Assembly (NCBI GenBank): GCA_038257155.1
Contig: JBBSJP010000034.1
Span: 1-50,850 of the forward strand
Origin: JANJTY01 sp038257155
GTDB lineage: Bacteria; Pseudomonadota; Gammaproteobacteria; Xanthomonadales; Xanthomonadaceae
Reading direction: 5' to 3'
Length of the DNA: 50,850 bases
The first letter of the stretch is position 1, and each line of letters begins with the position of its first letter. The position numbers and the translations under genes are program-made. Shown in pieces: positions 50,646 through 50,850 of this stretch. The notes beneath the pieces are model-generated. The model ran no database searches. It was given only the letters and a program-made list of their open reading frames with translations, and was not told the origin of the DNA.

Positions 50646-50850
50646 ATGAATGCAAATGCCGTGGCACAGGGGTGGGGACGGAACTACTCGGATAATGAAC
50701 ACTTTCGCGAGGTCTTCGACGCTATGGAGGCCGCCGTGGCAAATCTGCCAACGAAGCTACTACAGCGTGGGAAGAACTACCTGTTTCCACAATTGCACAA
50801 CGCATGCATTTCCGGCGATCTTCAAATTGTAAAAGCTCTGCTCCAATACC
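50646..50850 (+). CDS. Ankyrin-repeat protein, 5' part (runs off window)
   Basis: An ORF open to the window end, starting at ATG 50646 after a perfect Shine-Dalgarno AAGGAG. The first 68 residues include LHNACISGDLQIVKALLQY, the start of an ankyrin repeat (two short helices with the AxxxGDLxIVKxLL pattern), after a charged N-terminal region. The rest is not visible. Ankyrin proteins are frequent on phage and ICE segments. It lies on the element side of the tRNA scar. Confidence 0.65.
   Translation, partial: MNANAVAQGWGRNYSDNEHFREVFDAMEAAVANLPTKLLQRGKNYLFPQLHNACISGDLQIVKALLQY

Noticed and set aside
50146..50667. Minus-strand ORF with a transposase-tail-like NPLRWS
   Set aside because: Match too short, remaining sequence lacks DDE motifs.

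Overview
The window is high-GC DNA that is best explained as a heavy-metal resistance island from a Xanthomonadaceae-type gammaproteobacterium (Xanthomonas/Stenotrophomonas/Lysobacter relatives). The main reason is the gene order copL-copA-copB-cytochrome c, which is characteristic of that family. There is no rRNA, CRISPR array, intact transposase or integrase. Several decayed genes and a tRNA 3' fragment point to repeated insertion and deletion.

Layout. (1) 50-2288: a small Cys/His leader-type protein, a glutaredoxin-MauE fusion divergent from a MerR regulator, and a relic of a second merR. (2) 2374-7760: copper operon copL, copA, copB, a cytochrome c (copM-like) and an NTF2-like protein, followed by an orphan leader peptide with a hairpin. 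(3) 7862-12890: sorbosone-dehydrogenase-like lipoprotein, FAD oxidoreductase, a second NTF2-like protein, and an IS3-type transposase relic. (4) 12883-18063: mercury module (merR, merT, merP, merA, a second disulfide-reductase-like flavoprotein) plus a persulfide-dioxygenase-like enzyme. (5) 18232-25737: cus copper/silver efflux operon on the minus strand (leader ORF, cusC, cusB, cusA, cusF-like) and an EF-hand, Met-rich protein. (6) 26296-31628: three-gene operon of an SDR/VKOR-like/SPW fusion, a glucose-dehydrogenase-type SDR and a GH15 enzyme. (7) 31987-41194: czc module with a MerR regulator, three short CDF transporters, leader ORF, czcC, czcB, czcA and ynfA, then a decayed membrane gene. 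(8) 41209-44443: CaCA exchanger, K+-channel-type protein and DUF305-type protein. (9) 45039-50850: phage/ICE-type genes (DUF932, YqaJ recombinase, small unknowns, an HEAGH protein), a tRNA-Pro 3' fragment with its terminator, and the start of an ankyrin-repeat gene.

How it works together: copper is oxidised and bound in the periplasm (CopA, CopB, CopM, CusF) and expelled by CusCBA; zinc/cobalt/cadmium leave by CzcCBA and CDF proteins; mercury is imported and reduced by MerTPA. Three MerR-type promoters with 19-20 bp spacers and dyads control the mer, czc and glutaredoxin genes.

The most interesting signal concerns the small Cys- or His-rich ORFs that lead the cop, cus and czc operons. In all three, the last codons before the leader's stop (encoding PPI or LLI) are complementary to the Shine-Dalgarno region of the next gene (copA, cusC, czcC). 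This suggests one shared translation-coupled metal switch, with the leader's metal ligands matched to the operon's metal. A fourth leader at the left edge carries the same anti-SD sequence in the same place.
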